Source of the DNA: Dielma sp000508965
Lineage (GTDB): Bacteria; Bacillota_I; Bacilli_A; Erysipelotrichales; Erysipelotrichaceae
DNA length: 64,000 nucleotides
Direction of reading: 5' to 3'
Assembly (NCBI GenBank): GCA_000508965.1
Contig: BAHV02000016.1
Location: forward strand, 62,001-126,000
Shown here: piece after piece, positions 52,839 to 61,954 of the stretch
Layout of the letters: every line of letters starts with the position of its first letter
How positions within the stretch are numbered: position 1 is the first letter of the stretch
Program-made: the position numbers and the translations under genes
Notes under the pieces: model-generated
Told to the model about the DNA's origin: nothing
Seen by the model: only the letters and a program-made list of their open reading frames with translations
Database searches by the model: none

Positions 52839-53648
52839 CTATTTATGTACCCTGATTGCATATAATTCTTTAGGCCGTACTGATTTAGCACCGAATGTAT
52901 TCAAGCCCTTCAATGCATCAGAGAACGATTTTTCAGGACGATAAGCTTCTGTTTCATCAATACCTCCAGCAAAAGCAATCGCTTTTTTAGTACGAATCAT
53001 AGCATAGATATCTGTGCCGTCATTGTATAATAAATTAGAGTATTTAACGATACAGTTATCATACATACCGACAATACCTTTTTTAATCAGCTCGTCATTG
53101 TTAGTTTTAAGTTCTACTAAATTATCCTTAAATAACTGATACATAAAATAAGGGATTTCAATAAATACCTCATCTTCGATCTCCACATTATTTTCACGAA
53201 GATACAACAAACCTGCATCAATCAATGCTTTTGTATCTTTTGCGGTGGTCAACTTTGTAGATGCCGACATAGCGCCTGCCTGTGTAGCAATAGATGCAGC
53301 ATGACGATCACGTACTCGTGCCATTTTGCTTGTAACTTCATCTAAATATTTTTCCATTAAGCCAGTGCGTGTTTGGGCTGCATCAATATCATCAATCTTG
53401 AAGTTGAAGAACTTCGCTTGATCAATATCCATATATACTGAACTATCAGCGATTGTCTCTGGATCAGGCAGCAAACCATTATAATCACCGATTGTAACTT
53501 CACCGAGACCAATGATCTTTACCTTCTCACCTTTCTTACATTCACCTTCAAATTCAGTCCAACAATCTTTTACAATCTTACACTTGGCTTGAAGCGCCTT
53601 CTGAATATATTTGCTCCATACTGTTGGCTTAAAATTTGCATAACTCAT
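52839..53648 (-). CDS. Major capsid protein
   Basis: 269 residues. The protein is in the HK97-fold/P22-coat size class: N-terminal NFKPTVWSKYIQKALQAKCKIVKDCWTEFEGECKKGEKVKI, the FFNFKIDDIDAAQTRTGLMEKYLDEVTSKMARVRDRHAASIA spine-helix-like region, and C-terminal RTKKAIAFAGGIDETEAYRPEKSF. It follows the scaffold gene by 3 bases. No cleavage site is evident. High expression is expected; Shine-Dalgarno GGAGG is present in the gap. Confidence 0.85.
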   Translation of the reverse strand: MSYANFKPTVWSKYIQKALQAKCKIVKDCWTEFEGECKKGEKVKIIGLGEVTIGDYNGLLPDPETIADSSVYMDIDQAKFFNFKIDDIDAAQTRTGLMEKYLDEVTSKMARVRDRHAASIATQAGAMSASTKLTTAKDTKALIDAGLLYLRENNVEIEDEVFIEIPYFMYQLFKDNLVELKTNNDELIKKGIVGMYDNCIVKYSNLLYNDGTDIYAMIRTKKAIAFAGGIDETEAYRPEKSFSDALKGLNTFGAKSVRPKELYAIRVHK

Positions 53649-53651
53649 CGT

Positions 53652-54395
53652 TTAGTTTCCTCCTTTTTTACCTATCTTTGGTAATGATTTCATAACCTTT
53701 TCCCAAATCTTTGGATCATCTAATTCTGCATCTGTTAAATTATCAATCTCCTCAGATGTGTAAAAGTCTTTTTCTTTTGTTCCTGCACCAATCGCACCTA
53801 TATCTTTAGGTTTTGGTTTGGTGTTGGCTTGCTCTTTTGCCTTTACTGCAAAGTAAGCAGTCTGTGCATCCACTCCGCTATTTACCAAGCTCGCAAATTC
53901 AGGGCCAAGATCGTCCAGCTTTTTGACTGTTTTATCAATCTTGCGGATAGCTGTCAAGTCTCTTTCCATTGCACTTTTTACCTGGAACTCAATCAGCTGA
54001 TTTTTGTATAAGTCTCTTTCAGCAGCTGCCTGTTGTGCCTGCAGGATTGATTGCTCACGCTGTAACCGTTCCGCTCGTACTTGATCCAAAGGTTTACCGG
54101 TTGCGGTAGCCTCTATCTGATCGGCAACCTCATCCGGATTACCTTGATAGCCGAATTTGCTGGCAGCTTGTGCCATGCGCTCCGCTTGCTTACGGTAGAT
54201 TTCTGCTTCACGTCTTGCCTGCTCCTGCTCTCTGCGCATACGTGCAAAGGCTGCATTTTCTTCCGGTGTCTGTTGAGGTTTGGCGACTTCCTCCGTTTCC
54301 GCCTGTTCTACTACCGGTTCCGTCTGTGTCTCTTCGACTTGTGTTTCAGGTTCAGCGACCTCCTGCATTTCTACGCTTGTTTCTAATTCTTCCAT
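53652..54395 (-). CDS. Capsid scaffolding protein
   Basis: 247 residues from ATG 54395 (AGGAGG six bases before; the in-frame ATG at 54425 lacks one). It is acidic and Gln/Glu-rich: residues 1-50 low complexity, 50-160 coiled coil (FARMRREQEQARREAEIYRKQAERMAQ), C-terminus with DFYTSEEIDNLTDAELDDPKIWEKVMKSLPK, a signature of phage scaffold proteins. It sits directly upstream of the capsid gene as expected. Confidence 0.85.
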   Translation of the reverse strand: MEELETSVEMQEVAEPETQVEETQTEPVVEQAETEEVAKPQQTPEENAAFARMRREQEQARREAEIYRKQAERMAQAASKFGYQGNPDEVADQIEATATGKPLDQVRAERLQREQSILQAQQAAAERDLYKNQLIEFQVKSAMERDLTAIRKIDKTVKKLDDLGPEFASLVNSGVDAQTAYFAVKAKEQANTKPKPKDIGAIGAGTKEKDFYTSEEIDNLTDAELDDPKIWEKVMKSLPKIGKKGGN

Positions 54396-54433
54396 GCTTC
54401 CTCCTGTGATTTTTACGCTATTCATTGCGATAT

Positions 54434-54452
54434 AAAAAGCGCCTTAGCGCTT
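54434..54452 (-). terminator. Weak terminator upstream of scaffold gene
   Basis: AGCGC / GCGCT with a TAAG loop and TTTTTAT on the minus strand; it overlaps the stop of the 56-residue zinc-ribbon gene. Confidence 0.6.
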
Positions 54453-54621
54453 AATTACTGATTGTTACCGGCTGCTCATTGCTAATGATCTGCACCTTGT
54501 CATAATCCTCACACTGTGGATTGATGCACTTGACATGATGATCAACAAATAATTTACCGTTGCGGATCACGTTTTCTGCTTTAATGATCCTCATTTCACA
54601 TTGGCATTTGCTGCATGACAT
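54451..54621 (-). CDS. Small zinc-ribbon protein (56 aa)
   Basis: 56 residues with CSKCQC near the N-terminus and CINPQCEDYD in the second half, a compact Zn-ribbon. GGGAGGTG precedes the ATG. It overlaps the portal 3' end by 26 bases. Common as a small accessory beside phage portal genes; function not known. Confidence 0.6.
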   Translation of the reverse strand: MSCSKCQCEMRIIKAENVIRNGKLFVDHHVKCINPQCEDYDKVQIISNEQPVTISN

Positions 54622-56224
54622 TTTGCTCACCTCCCTGATAGCCTAATTGCTGAGCTACTTGATTGACGTACTCATTTAATTGCTGGTTCTGTGCCTGCAG
54701 CTGTTGGTTCTGCATCATCAGCTCATTTTCTTGCTGTTGTTTTCGCTTTTCTATTACAGCTAACATCTTGTTTTTAGGCACTGACGAGCTATCATCTAAA
54801 GCATTGATGTACTCCTCAAAAGATAATTGCTGATTCATGAACAGATTTTCCAGTGACTTTTCCTGCGCATATCGGCTGTATGGGTTCGCCTGTGATACAT
54901 CGACACGCACATTGACCTGAAGCTCCTTTAAAGTTTCCGCATCGATCACCGCTTGCTGCTCTTGACCGTTTTCATCGGTGATGGTGACTTCCATGCCGTT
55001 TACGTTATAGGCCACCCAAAGGCTGTACCAAATGTTTGCGATATCCTCAATGCACTGTTTATAGTTGCTTATGGATTCGTTCAGCGGGATGGCTGCCTGA
55101 TCTCGTACCGCAATGATCGCATTTCCTGATGCCTGCTCTGGGTTGATTTGACCTAAAGCAGCATCACCGGCACCGGCAAGGTCTTTGGTTGTTTGCAGCA
55201 TCTCATCACCTAATACCTTAGCGTCATTGCTGATACCGTTAGGCTGTAGGTATGTGATCATATCTTTTACGGCTGACACACTGCCATGCACTTCTAAAGC
55301 GGTTCCTGCTTCGCCAATCATTTCCGGATTATCAATACGCTCTGAATCATAAACAACCTGCGGAAAAGCAGCTGTTTTTACAGCGCTTGAACGTCGATAC
55401 AGTGTTTTATTGACCTCAATCTGATTTGGGATCAATGGCCTTACTTCGCCGTTGCCTCGGGCTGAATTATGCAGCTGCTCAACGATAAAGCTTGCCACCG
55501 GATAATAGCTTAAGCCATCAATCGGTGTATCCGGCTCATACACCACATTTTTAGTAACTCGGCAAAAATGTACGACGCCATCTTCTTTCCATAGCTTCAA
55601 GATTGACGTACACTTGCCGTTATCGTCTTTTACCTCGATTGGTTTGTTGGTCTGATGTTCCTGCTCATCACTGGTGATTTCTTCTGGATCAATCCCATTT
55701 GCTTCAGCAATCTTTTTTACATCTTCCACTCTTAATCGCTCGCTGATCAAGATATACGGCTGCTTTTGTATATCTGCCAGCTGCTCATCACCTAAATATA
55801 TGTTTGTATTGTCAATGATTTGTGCCTTGTTGCCGCCATCATAAAAGTAGATATAGCTGTCACCGGCAATGTTGCCTGCTTTAACTAAGTCCCATGCGAG
55901 AGTAGCCATCTTCAGCTTTTCCCATTGCTTTTCAGCATATCTATTGAGTGTCTCGCACGACTGCTGAAAAACCTCATCAGATTCTAGTGGAGTATAGACG
56001 ATCGCCATTTCATTCATTGCGATGCTTGCCGTCTTATATTTAACGACTGGTTTAATGAAGTTGTAAAAGGGCAATGTTTCACCGCCTGCTTCAACGCCTA
56101 CCCACTGTCTATCCTCGTAGAAGTCATAGGCTTGTGTGGTCTTGGAATATAGAGCCATCTTGTTATGATGGTCTACACCTTTCTGATACAGCTCCCATAT
56201 CTTCTGAGCTAACTCATCATTCAT
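54596..56224 (-). CDS. Portal protein
   Basis: 542 residues. N-terminal DFYEDRQWVG and FYNFIKPVVKYKTASIAMNEM, central AGAGDAALGQINPEQASGNAIIAVRDQAAIPLNESISNYKQCIEDIANIWYSLWVAY, and a C-terminal Gln-rich coiled region (EKRKQQQENELMMQNQQLQAQNQQL). The pattern fits the SPP1 gp6/P22-like portal families. It follows the large terminase by one small gene, standard for head modules. Confidence 0.85.
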   Translation of the reverse strand: MNDELAQKIWELYQKGVDHHNKMALYSKTTQAYDFYEDRQWVGVEAGGETLPFYNFIKPVVKYKTASIAMNEMAIVYTPLESDEVFQQSCETLNRYAEKQWEKLKMATLAWDLVKAGNIAGDSYIYFYDGGNKAQIIDNTNIYLGDEQLADIQKQPYILISERLRVEDVKKIAEANGIDPEEITSDEQEHQTNKPIEVKDDNGKCTSILKLWKEDGVVHFCRVTKNVVYEPDTPIDGLSYYPVASFIVEQLHNSARGNGEVRPLIPNQIEVNKTLYRRSSAVKTAAFPQVVYDSERIDNPEMIGEAGTALEVHGSVSAVKDMITYLQPNGISNDAKVLGDEMLQTTKDLAGAGDAALGQINPEQASGNAIIAVRDQAAIPLNESISNYKQCIEDIANIWYSLWVAYNVNGMEVTITDENGQEQQAVIDAETLKELQVNVRVDVSQANPYSRYAQEKSLENLFMNQQLSFEEYINALDDSSSVPKNKMLAVIEKRKQQQENELMMQNQQLQAQNQQLNEYVNQVAQQLGYQGGEQNVMQQMPM

Positions 56225-56463
56225 TTGACTTTCACCTGCCCCTCTGCTGTCCCTTTATAATTTTCTATATTTTGTGCGATTGTCTTAGCACGCCGCTGCT
56301 CTTTTGTCTCTTGTTTCAACTTAGGCGGCTTAAACAAGGGCTCTAGCGCTGTCTTGACTTCGCTCTTATTCATGGCTAATCCATCTCTTAGCCCTTTACG
56401 ATATGCAAATAAAAAGGCAGCTCCTACGGCTACCGTTGTCAGTATAGTTAAGATTTCCATCAT
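56221..56463 (-). CDS. Small membrane protein between terminase and portal
   Basis: 80 residues with one N-terminal TM helix (EILTILTTVAVGAAFLFAYRKGLRDG), then a Lys/Gln-rich tail. Stop overlaps the portal ATG by 4 bases. Function unknown. Confidence 0.5.
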   Translation of the reverse strand: MMEILTILTTVAVGAAFLFAYRKGLRDGLAMNKSEVKTALEPLFKPPKLKQETKEQRRAKTIAQNIENYKGTAEGQVKVK

Positions 56464-56465
56464 GT

Positions 56466-57842
56466 TTATATCGCACGGCTTTTCGTGCCTTGTCCTCCCG
56501 GTTTCTTCTTAGGTTTCTCAAAATCAAAATTAAATTTCGGTTGCTGTTGAATCCCTCTTGTCGGTGATGTATGGCTTATGCAGAAGCCTCTCAATGCATC
56601 AGGTCCATGTGTAATGTCGTGTGGCTCTGATGCAACATCGCTCACTCTTTTTTGATCATATTGCAGTTGTGGAATGCACTTGATCAAATAACTACACTTA
56701 CTAAATATCTTTAAAGCTGATGTTTTGATAACAGCACCGTCCGGCTTTTTCTTGTCAACTACTTTTAACCATTCTTTCATGCTTAGCCAGCCGTCGATTC
56801 TGTTATTAGATGTCTTGCTTAACGTGATCCCGGCCGATGCAAATAAATCAGCCACACTTTTACCTGTTTCCTGCCGTCTGTTCCACATATCCGGCGGTGC
56901 AAGGTGTGCGTAAACCCGTTCTCTTGAATTTGATTTTATCATTGCAGCAGCTTCGGATACGATCACGTCACTTTGTGCCACCTCTCGGATCACGTATGCA
57001 TTGCCTTCCGTATCCATTGCGATCCAGTAACCGGCAAACATGTCTAACCCATAGTCCATTGTAAAATAGATCTTCCAGTGTGACGGTATTTCAAACGGTT
57101 CAATCACATGAATTTCTCTATTAAACTCCTTGAAATATTGTCCGTCGTAAACGTCCCAGTTACCATCGAGCATAGCTTTTCGTCTATCTTCTGGTAGATT
57201 CATTAAGGTCTGAACATAACCAGGATCTGTTTTCATTAAAAAGTCATTGTCAAAAACTTTTGCGGCAATAAAAATATAATCATCCGGATTTTCATTTTTA
57301 TTGTAATCTCTATCAATAAATAACCGCTTAACCCACGCATGACCTACACCGCCGGGATTACAAGTAAAGTACATGCGAGGTGTAAATTTAACCTTGCATT
57401 GCCCGCTTGGACGCAAAGATTCGGTAAGTGCTTGATACTGAAACTCAGTAAATAAAGTAGCCTCTTCCAAACAAATAACGTCATAAGCCTGCCCTTGATA
57501 CTGCAAAACGTCTTTTTCAGCCTCGCAATAGCCTAATTTGATACGTGAGCCATTTGTAAAGAGAAGTTCTTTTTTTGCATCTCTGTAATACCCTACTGTT
57601 GGCTTATTAGCAAACATCTTCTGAAGGATATTGATATGATTTTCTTGCAACTCCGCCAACGTGCGTCGTAGCAGTAAGATCTGTATGCCCGGATACTTCA
57701 GCGCAAGCAATACATCTTTTGTACGCATCGCCCAGCTCTTACCGCCTCCACGTGCGCCACCATAGCAAACATAGCGAGCAGTGGCTTTAAAAAACTCGAC
57801 TTGTTTAGGATAAGGTTTATCAATCTTAATTACTTCGCCCAT
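56466..57842 (-). CDS. Terminase large subunit
   Basis: 458 residues. The ATPase domain has Walker A-like YGGARGGGKSWAMRTK near residue 32, Walker B YDVICLEEATLF, and a coupling motif YFTCNPGGVGHAWVKRLF. The nuclease domain has IYFTMDYGLDMFAGYWI and later VYAHLAPPDMWN and DITHGPDALRGFC with the metal-binding Asp residues. It overlaps the small subunit gene by 13 bases. Packages DNA into the prohead. Confidence 0.95.
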   Translation of the reverse strand: MGEVIKIDKPYPKQVEFFKATARYVCYGGARGGGKSWAMRTKDVLLALKYPGIQILLLRRTLAELQENHINILQKMFANKPTVGYYRDAKKELLFTNGSRIKLGYCEAEKDVLQYQGQAYDVICLEEATLFTEFQYQALTESLRPSGQCKVKFTPRMYFTCNPGGVGHAWVKRLFIDRDYNKNENPDDYIFIAAKVFDNDFLMKTDPGYVQTLMNLPEDRRKAMLDGNWDVYDGQYFKEFNREIHVIEPFEIPSHWKIYFTMDYGLDMFAGYWIAMDTEGNAYVIREVAQSDVIVSEAAAMIKSNSRERVYAHLAPPDMWNRRQETGKSVADLFASAGITLSKTSNNRIDGWLSMKEWLKVVDKKKPDGAVIKTSALKIFSKCSYLIKCIPQLQYDQKRVSDVASEPHDITHGPDALRGFCISHTSPTRGIQQQPKFNFDFEKPKKKPGGQGTKSRAI

Positions 57843-58336
57843 TCTTCAATTTCACCATTCAATTCAACAGTGATAGACGTATTTTCAGTAGCTTCACCTT
57901 TTGCTAATGCACGTTTATCATAAAGCGTACTAATTGCCGATGTGATGTCACCAATTTTCTGTATTTGTAGTGCAGATACTTTAGTCAGTAATGCTTGTTT
58001 CTTCTTATCACTGATTTCAGCATTCGGTGCGTTCATCCATTCTTGCAGCAGCTCCGCCAATCCTTCCTCTGCTTCTAAAGCAGTAGTAAGCCTTCTGTCT
58101 AACAAATCTAAACTTTTATTCATTAGTGCGCCTGCTTTTTCTGCAAAGTCCATCTTTGCAGATAATCTAATCAGTGCAACCTCTGTTTCCGGAGTATCGT
58201 TTTTGATCCAACCGGCAATCGTTGACGTAGGTACACCCAGCTCTCTCGCAACCTGTGAGTATGATCCGCAGATACCGTACATTGCGATCGCTCTTTCCTT
58301 TATTTCATCTCCATATTTTTTACCTCTTCCTGCCAT
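57830..58336 (-). CDS. Terminase small subunit
   Basis: 168 residues from ATG 58336 (GAGGTG upstream; a GTG at 58345 is less likely). N-terminal HTH (EIKERAIAMYGICGSYSQVARELGVPTSTIAGWIKND) that would bind the packaging site; coiled C-terminal part (ALEAEEGLAELLQEWMNAPNAE) for oligomerisation. Overlaps the large subunit gene by 13 bases. Confidence 0.88.
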   Translation of the reverse strand: MAGRGKKYGDEIKERAIAMYGICGSYSQVARELGVPTSTIAGWIKNDTPETEVALIRLSAKMDFAEKAGALMNKSLDLLDRRLTTALEAEEGLAELLQEWMNAPNAEISDKKKQALLTKVSALQIQKIGDITSAISTLYDKRALAKGEATENTSITVELNGEIEEWAK

Positions 58337-58362
58337 TAGTATCACCTCGTTCCATGTATATT

Positions 58363-58386
58363 AAAAGGACAGCCGTTGAGCTGCCC
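58363..58386 (-). terminator. Terminator between early regulator and terminase genes
   Basis: GGGCAGC / GCTGTCC (one G-U pair) with a 6-base loop, then TTTTAAT on the minus strand, upstream of the terS start. The late promoter for terminase genes should be downstream of it or be reached by antitermination. Confidence 0.55.
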
Positions 58387-58426
58387 AAGAAAGGAGAACC
58401 ATATTATTGAAATTAACAAGTGGGTG

Positions 58427-58468
58427 TTAGCGGATAGTAGGCTGTTGGGGTAGATCCTTATCCGCTAA
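58427..58468. repeat. 10-bp inverted repeat upstream of terS
   Basis: TTAGCGGATA (58427-58436) and TATCCGCTAA (58459-58468) form a perfect 10-bp inverted repeat with a 22-base G/C-mixed centre. It lies in the 149-base gap before the terminase genes, next to the late-regulator gene. Candidate packaging-site, operator or structured leader. Confidence 0.6.
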
Positions 58469-58494
58469 TTCCACATTACCATAATATCACGGTT

Positions 58495-58929
58495 TTAGCC
58501 GTACTGAGTATCATCTTGCAAAATATGCTTGATTATTTTGTCAATCGTTCTTTTAGTTTGAGCAATCGACAAATATACATAATCAAGACTATCAATACGT
58601 TTTCTGTTTATATATACATCAACAAGAATCTTCCTTTCGCCTTCTTCAACTTTACTTAAATAATTGTCAATTTTAGTGATTTCGTTCAAGTGCTTGTTGC
58701 GCTCTATAACAAGAGCTTCTTCCTCGTGCCAGTATTCGTTCTTTTTATCCTGATAAGGATCACGACCGTTTTCAATAACTGTAGGTTTTACCGTTGGAGA
58801 TGAAACGCCTTCAATTTTTACGTTGAGTTCTTCAATCTTCCACTGCAGTTCTTCAATCATTTTTTGATGATATTTATAACTCCTTAAATCTCTTTTAAAT
58901 TGCTCGATTTTATCCTTTTCGGTCAACAT
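58495..58929 (-). CDS. RinA/ArpU-like late transcription regulator
   Basis: 144 residues from ATG 58929. Helical N-terminus (IEQFKRDLRSYKYHQKMIEELQWKIEELNVKIEG) and C-terminus with YLSIAQTKRTIDKIIKHIL, a sigma-4-like helix-turn-helix shape of phage late regulators. It lies directly upstream of the terminase genes, where such activators usually act. The start overlaps the previous stop. No direct proof of DNA target. Confidence 0.65.
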   Translation of the reverse strand: MLTEKDKIEQFKRDLRSYKYHQKMIEELQWKIEELNVKIEGVSSPTVKPTVIENGRDPYQDKKNEYWHEEEALVIERNKHLNEITKIDNYLSKVEEGERKILVDVYINRKRIDSLDYVYLSIAQTKRTIDKIIKHILQDDTQYG

Positions 58930-59204
58930 TAGATCAGTCCCCACTCTCTTAATATCCTGTATATATACACCTGCATGTCATAATAACTCGCACATGGTTT
59001 AGCTCTCAGTTTTTCATCAGACTTAGCTCCTACTGCATAACAGCCACCTGCACGATAAACACGTATCTTTTTATTGCCTACATTGGCATGGATCACCAAA
59101 CGCTGCAGCTTATCACTGTACTTAGGTTTAAATCTGATCTGCGGGAAATCAACACCAAGCTTTACTAAAGCATCAGCAATTAAAGCTTCATCGGTTTTCG
59201 CCAT
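58929..59204 (-). CDS. Hypothetical phage protein (91 aa)
   Basis: 91 residues, KTDEALIADALVKLGVDFPQIRFKPKY, basic/aromatic middle (KKIRVYRAGGCYAVG) and C-terminal YYDMQVYIYRILREWGLI. No known domain recognised. It shares an exact base overlap at 59204 with the next gene upstream and at 58929 with the regulator, so it is one of a coupled set. Confidence 0.55.
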   Translation of the reverse strand: MAKTDEALIADALVKLGVDFPQIRFKPKYSDKLQRLVIHANVGNKKIRVYRAGGCYAVGAKSDEKLRAKPCASYYDMQVYIYRILREWGLI

Positions 59205-59479
59205 TAATCGACCTCCTCATAAGTCTGCTCAAATATCTTTGCCTTACATGGATAAATTTCACCTTGTATGCCCCTAATGATATAATCACCTGTTTTAGCT
59301 ATCATAGTTCCTTCAAGCGTTTCAATCACACACAATGCAGGCGCTGAATATTTTTTTCCGAAATTGTAGGTTTTTATTTTATTTTCAGATACAGCATCCC
59401 AAAACCAATCTTCTTCTACAAGTCCTCTTTCGTTTAGCTGAAATGCTTCAATCACAACTGGCTTCTTTCTGTATTTCAT
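59204..59479 (-). CDS. PGDYG-type small phage protein
   Basis: 91 residues. N-terminal YRKKPVVIEAFQLNE and C-terminal GDYIIRGIQGEIYPCKAKIFEQTYEEVD match a widespread small phage protein with the GDYI(I/V)RG motif. Exact role unknown, though it is common near replication/early genes. Coupled by overlap at both ends. Confidence 0.7.
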   Translation of the reverse strand: MKYRKKPVVIEAFQLNERGLVEEDWFWDAVSENKIKTYNFGKKYSAPALCVIETLEGTMIAKTGDYIIRGIQGEIYPCKAKIFEQTYEEVD

Positions 59480-59893
59480 TTATTTTACCTCCAATAATAG
59501 TTGATTGTTTTGGTACAACTCGTAAACCGTATCACCGGACTTTGTCACAAAGTAAGGCAGCATCACTTGATCAATCGTTACCATCTCAGTCTCTAAGATT
59601 GCTAATTGAGCATCTAACCAGTCTTTTAATATTCGCCACGCAACGCGTTCAGCTTGTGCATAATCACATTTGCATTTTTGTGCTTGCAACACTAGCAGAA
59701 CCTTATCAGGTGCAGCCGGCAAACGCACACCCTGAATACCATTAGCAGTCTGTAAGGTAAAACATATGCATGTGATCTTACCATCGGAGTAATCTAACAT
59801 TATCTGTTTAGCTCCATGCTGTGCCAGCATCTGCTGTATCTCACCTACGGTCTTAGATGCATCAACCTTAGTCGTATAGTTTTTAATTGGCAT
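59480..59893 (-). CDS. Hypothetical phage protein (137 aa)
   Basis: 137 residues of alpha/beta character (GEIQQMLAQHGAKQIMLDYSDGKITCICFTL, then DYAQAERVAWRILKDWLDAQLAILETEM). The pattern resembles small phage proteins often annotated without function. It follows the 63-residue gene by 14 bases. No membrane segment. Confidence 0.5.
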   Translation of the reverse strand: MPIKNYTTKVDASKTVGEIQQMLAQHGAKQIMLDYSDGKITCICFTLQTANGIQGVRLPAAPDKVLLVLQAQKCKCDYAQAERVAWRILKDWLDAQLAILETEMVTIDQVMLPYFVTKSGDTVYELYQNNQLLLEVK

Positions 59894-59907
59894 ATTTTCA
59901 GCTCCTT

Positions 59908-60099
59908 TTATTGTTTAGCTCTCTCAAAATCTTCCGCAGATACATAACTACTTACTAAATGCTCTGGCAGCCATCGGCTCTGTGGTTTTTGAGCTCCCCA
60001 ATCAAAATAAACGATCAAGTAATGAGGCTCTTTGTTTATAACTTCAACCATTTCGACTTTGTATCCGTTGACATAATCGCCTTGCTTAATTCTTTGCAT
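59908..60099 (-). CDS. Hypothetical phage protein (63 aa)
   Basis: 63 residues, beta-rich, QRIKQGDYVNGYKVEMVEV, then HYLIVYFDWGAQKPQSRWL. Its start overlaps the last 14 bases of the upstream zinc-finger gene. Small SH3-like fold is possible; not recognised. Confidence 0.45.
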   Translation of the reverse strand: MQRIKQGDYVNGYKVEMVEVINKEPHYLIVYFDWGAQKPQSRWLPEHLVSSYVSAEDFERAKQ

Positions 60100-60265
60100 T
60101 AGCTAACCGCCTCGCTTTCTCTCGTTCATATCTGATTCTGCCATACATTTTCATATACCATTTCTCACACTCTCGGCAGTAACTGTTATACTTCTTTGTT
60201 GTATTCATGTATCTAAACTGTGTGATGTCCTTGTATTCGCCACACATACTGCATTTACGTTTCAT
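60086..60265 (-). CDS. Small zinc-finger phage protein (59 aa)
   Basis: 59 residues: CSMCGEYKDITQFRYM, then YCRECEKWYMKMYGRIRYERE, giving a CxxC plus CxxC zinc site and a basic helical tail. HNH-like nucleases of phages often have this front half, but no HNH residues follow. The stop overlaps the next gene. Function unknown. Confidence 0.55.
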   Translation of the reverse strand: MKRKCSMCGEYKDITQFRYMNTTKKYNSYCRECEKWYMKMYGRIRYEREKARRLANAKN

Positions 60266-60275
60266 TCACCTGCAC

Positions 60276-61250
60276 TCACTTTCCGACCTTGTTCAAAAAT
60301 ATTTTTCTAAATATACTCTCAAGCATTGGTACAGGCATACTGTTACCTGCCTGCTTGTAAAGGGTTCTGTTCATTTTTCCTTCAGCACATGGATTGGCAA
60401 TACACGCTGCATCAAAATCAGAATCTGTAAATCCTTGAAGTCGCCAGCACTCACGCTCTGTTAGATAGCGATATTTATCTTTGCCTAAGTCTATGACTTG
60501 AGCTGGTGTGCGATCCTGTCTGCATGTGATAGTCATAGCATACTCTTCAATAACAGTTGTACGTTTAATACCTTTGTTACCAATGCAGTTAAGCACGCTG
60601 GATTGTGTTACCGTGTAATGCTCAGGCACATCTGTTTCCAAAAATTCATTAAGTGGTTTCATTGGCGTTCTTATCAGGCTACTAAAGTCAAATCCTTCAT
60701 CAGCAAGTGATGAGATTGTAATAACCCTCCGTCTTGCTTGCGGCAAGCCAAATTCACGAGCATCTAAAACTGCATAGCTGTTCGTGTAGCCAAGTTCACG
60801 CATTTCATACAAATATCTTTCATGATTGGCTACCATGTGTTTAGACCTCACGTTCGTTACATTTTCCCATAACACGTTTTTTGGCATCCATTCACCCATC
60901 TGTTTAATAATGTTGATTGTTTCCCACATCAGGCTGCTTCTGGTACCGTTTCCTTCGTCAGCTCCCTTCCCCCTGTTTATTCTTCCATCCTGCGCTAGTG
61001 CCTTCCCCTGGTGCCCGGCAATGCTCATATCTTGACATGGTGAACCGTGTATTAAGATAGTGGGTTTGAGGTTGTATCCTACTACCGTTTGCGTTTTGTA
61101 TGGCAAATCTGCTACAAACATATGATTGTAGCTATCTACCGCCTTTTGATCGTTCTCAACATAATCGATAGCCTTTATGGGTATTTTGCTGTTTCGGAAC
61201 GCACATCTTGGCGAACCGACACCTCCAAATAATTCTAAAGTTTGGTACAT
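60276..61250 (-). CDS. DNA (cytosine-5) methyltransferase
   Basis: 324 residues. Motif I LELFGGVGSPRCAF, motif IV GSPCQDMSIAG with the catalytic Cys, motif VI WENVTNV, motif VIII AREFGLPQARRRV, and motifs IX/X CWRLQGF and YKQAGNSMPVPML. No restriction endonuclease gene is adjacent, so it is an orphan phage enzyme, probably protecting phage DNA against host restriction. The target sequence cannot be deduced from its short recognition domain. Confidence 0.92.
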   Translation of the reverse strand: MYQTLELFGGVGSPRCAFRNSKIPIKAIDYVENDQKAVDSYNHMFVADLPYKTQTVVGYNLKPTILIHGSPCQDMSIAGHQGKALAQDGRINRGKGADEGNGTRSSLMWETINIIKQMGEWMPKNVLWENVTNVRSKHMVANHERYLYEMRELGYTNSYAVLDAREFGLPQARRRVITISSLADEGFDFSSLIRTPMKPLNEFLETDVPEHYTVTQSSVLNCIGNKGIKRTTVIEEYAMTITCRQDRTPAQVIDLGKDKYRYLTERECWRLQGFTDSDFDAACIANPCAEGKMNRTLYKQAGNSMPVPMLESIFRKIFLNKVGK

Positions 61251-61954
61251 ATTTGTTTTCCGAATCTATATGATTCCTTACAATTAAAATTGCCTTTTAT
61301 AGTGATATATTTAGCAATATAATCATCGGCTTCTGCATACATCTTTACTGGTATTTCTCCAAGCTTTAAATAACTTATTTCCAATTCATCTAAATCATCA
61401 TTTGTCTCTAAAAAATATTGTGCAACGAATTTTTTTACAGCTGTAAAGTGTTCTCCAAATCTCACAAATTCAATTTGCTTACTATTTGCATCATAAACAT
61501 ACATGGTATACATTCTAAGCATATTTTTAAGTCGCGCATCTGCATATTCTACCGTCTGCTTATACTGATCGTATAAAGATTTTGCAAAATTCTTTATATC
61601 CTCAATCTCAACGCAAAGAGTATCAGCATCAGGATATTGTTTGCTCATGTATTTTTCTAGTTCGCCCATCACTACATTATCTGGCATGTTGCGATAAATT
61701 TTGTAAACTTCATCCAATGGGTAAACATCGCACTTGGCTTGTATCTGTTCATTTATACCTTCAAATTCATCCTCAGTATATTCTACATATTCATTACACT
61801 CTTCATCAAAAAATCTTTTTTTAACATATTTATGTGGTATCTCTAATTCACAGATTTCTTCATAACATTTTTCGATGTATAACCTAAGGATAAATGGCCA
61901 ATGGATTGTAAATGGTATGTGCTTTACATCTTCTCGGTTGCTATGACTTTCCAT
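61235..61954 (-). CDS. Hypothetical acidic phage protein
   Basis: 239 residues, acidic, helical, without recognisable motif (EEICELEIPHKYVKKRFFDEECNEYVEYTEDEFEGINEQ and the Tyr-rich TVEYADARLKNMLRMYTMYVYD). It overlaps the methyltransferase start by 16 bases and the ASCH-like gene end by 14. Coupled expression suggests a role tied to the methyltransferase or to DNA modification; unproven. Confidence 0.5.
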   Translation of the reverse strand: MESHSNREDVKHIPFTIHWPFILRLYIEKCYEEICELEIPHKYVKKRFFDEECNEYVEYTEDEFEGINEQIQAKCDVYPLDEVYKIYRNMPDNVVMGELEKYMSKQYPDADTLCVEIEDIKNFAKSLYDQYKQTVEYADARLKNMLRMYTMYVYDANSKQIEFVRFGEHFTAVKKFVAQYFLETNDDLDELEISYLKLGEIPVKMYAEADDYIAKYITIKGNFNCKESYRFGKQICTKL

